From: Bacteroidales bacterium
Lineage (GTDB): Bacteria > Bacteroidota > Bacteroidia > Bacteroidales > F082
DNA: 64,000 bases
Assembly (NCBI GenBank): GCA_028704385.1
Contig: JAQVLA010000012.1
Coordinates: forward strand, 1-64,000
Reading direction: 5' to 3'
The translations under genes were made by a program, and so were the position numbers. Positions 63,919-64,000 of the stretch are shown one piece after another (position 1 is the stretch's first letter; the number at the start of each line of letters is the position of its first letter). Below the pieces are notes generated by a model. It saw only the letters and a program-made list of their open reading frames with translations. It was not told the origin of the DNA and ran no database searches.

Positions 63919-64000
63919 CTACTTTTGTACGAGCTTGCCATCAACTTTAATATCACCCAGCGGGTAGAACGGAAACATATTTTCTTCCATCCAGGTATTG
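63919..64000 (-). CDS. korB: 2-oxoacid:ferredoxin oxidoreductase, beta subunit (C-terminus only)
   Basis: The last 26 codons plus TAG are in the window; the gene continues past the right edge. The reading TWMEENMFPFYPLG is the typical C-terminal WMEENMxPxYPLG of TPP-binding beta subunits. Upstream of and close to the gamma subunit on the same strand. Confidence 0.75.
   Translation of the reverse strand, partial: NTWMEENMFPFYPLGDIKVDGKLVQK

Overview
The window reads as a chromosomal segment of an anaerobic or facultative Bacteroidota, probably of the Bacteroidales or a close relative. Evidence: promoters of the form TTG-N19-TAnnTTTG with no clear Shine-Dalgarno sequences, a PorT-like type IX secretion (T9SS) gene, three large secreted proteins with T9SS C-terminal sorting domains, the Bacteroidota gene order bamD-rpoZ-coaBC-DUF4835-recN, an aldehyde:ferredoxin oxidoreductase, and the end of a 2-oxoacid:ferredoxin oxidoreductase operon. 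GC content is moderately low by eye. No transposase, prophage or CRISPR array was seen.

Layout. 1-1100: a tRNA-Asp/tRNA-Val operon on the minus strand, followed by a tandem array of about 360-bp units. Each unit pairs a small GIY-YIG nuclease gene with a tRNA-like 3' half and a terminator; the array runs off the left edge. 1.2-9.2 kb (minus): comEC, lpxB, surE, DUF502, maf, a UbiA prenyltransferase, a KdsC-like phosphatase and a DUF2520 gene, mostly envelope and housekeeping functions in tightly packed runs. 9.3-11 kb (plus): a CarH-type B12-binding MerR regulator and an ECF sigma factor, with phased direct repeats between them. 11.2-21.1 kb: a membrane-anchored unknown, then aspC, an ADP-heptose pathway kinase, ubiE/menG, a PorT-like gene, a conserved unknown, tRNA-Glu, glyA, and sixA-ppk1. 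21.1-25.6 kb (minus): retropepsin-like, LOG-family and dihydroorotate-dehydrogenase-like genes, and a tungsten/molybdenum aldehyde oxidoreductase. Divergent from the last, 25.9-27.3 kb holds a compact ThiF/ThiS-type sulfur-transfer pair and a SanA-like gene. 27.3-36.7 kb (minus): a TylF-like methyltransferase, tRNA-Arg, two related giant T9SS cargo proteins, and prfC.

36.9-42.6 kb (plus) is a complete tripartite RND efflux operon. It is followed by a decayed two-TM ion-channel gene and an intact voltage-sensor-type potassium channel. 44-49 kb holds small zinc-ribbon, PhnP-like and unknown genes, dapA, and a T9SS-exported M14 carboxypeptidase with PKD-like and CUB domains. 49-51 kb (minus): a multi-TM unknown and an alpha-oxoamine-synthase-family enzyme. 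51.4-57.5 kb (plus): bamD, rpoZ, coaBC, DUF4835, recN and fabI. 57.5-61.4 kb: a propeller-type LytS-like sensor kinase, split by an apparent one-base frameshift, and its LytTR response regulator, followed by two small lipoproteins. The right edge (minus) carries a DUF2400-type gene and the gamma and partial beta subunits of a 2-oxoacid:ferredoxin oxidoreductase.

The most unusual items are the tRNA-Val-linked GIY-YIG/pseudo-tRNA array, the helically phased repeats between the CarH-like regulator and the ECF sigma gene, and the aldehyde oxidoreductase with altered pterin/cluster motifs lying beside a sulfur-carrier pair.
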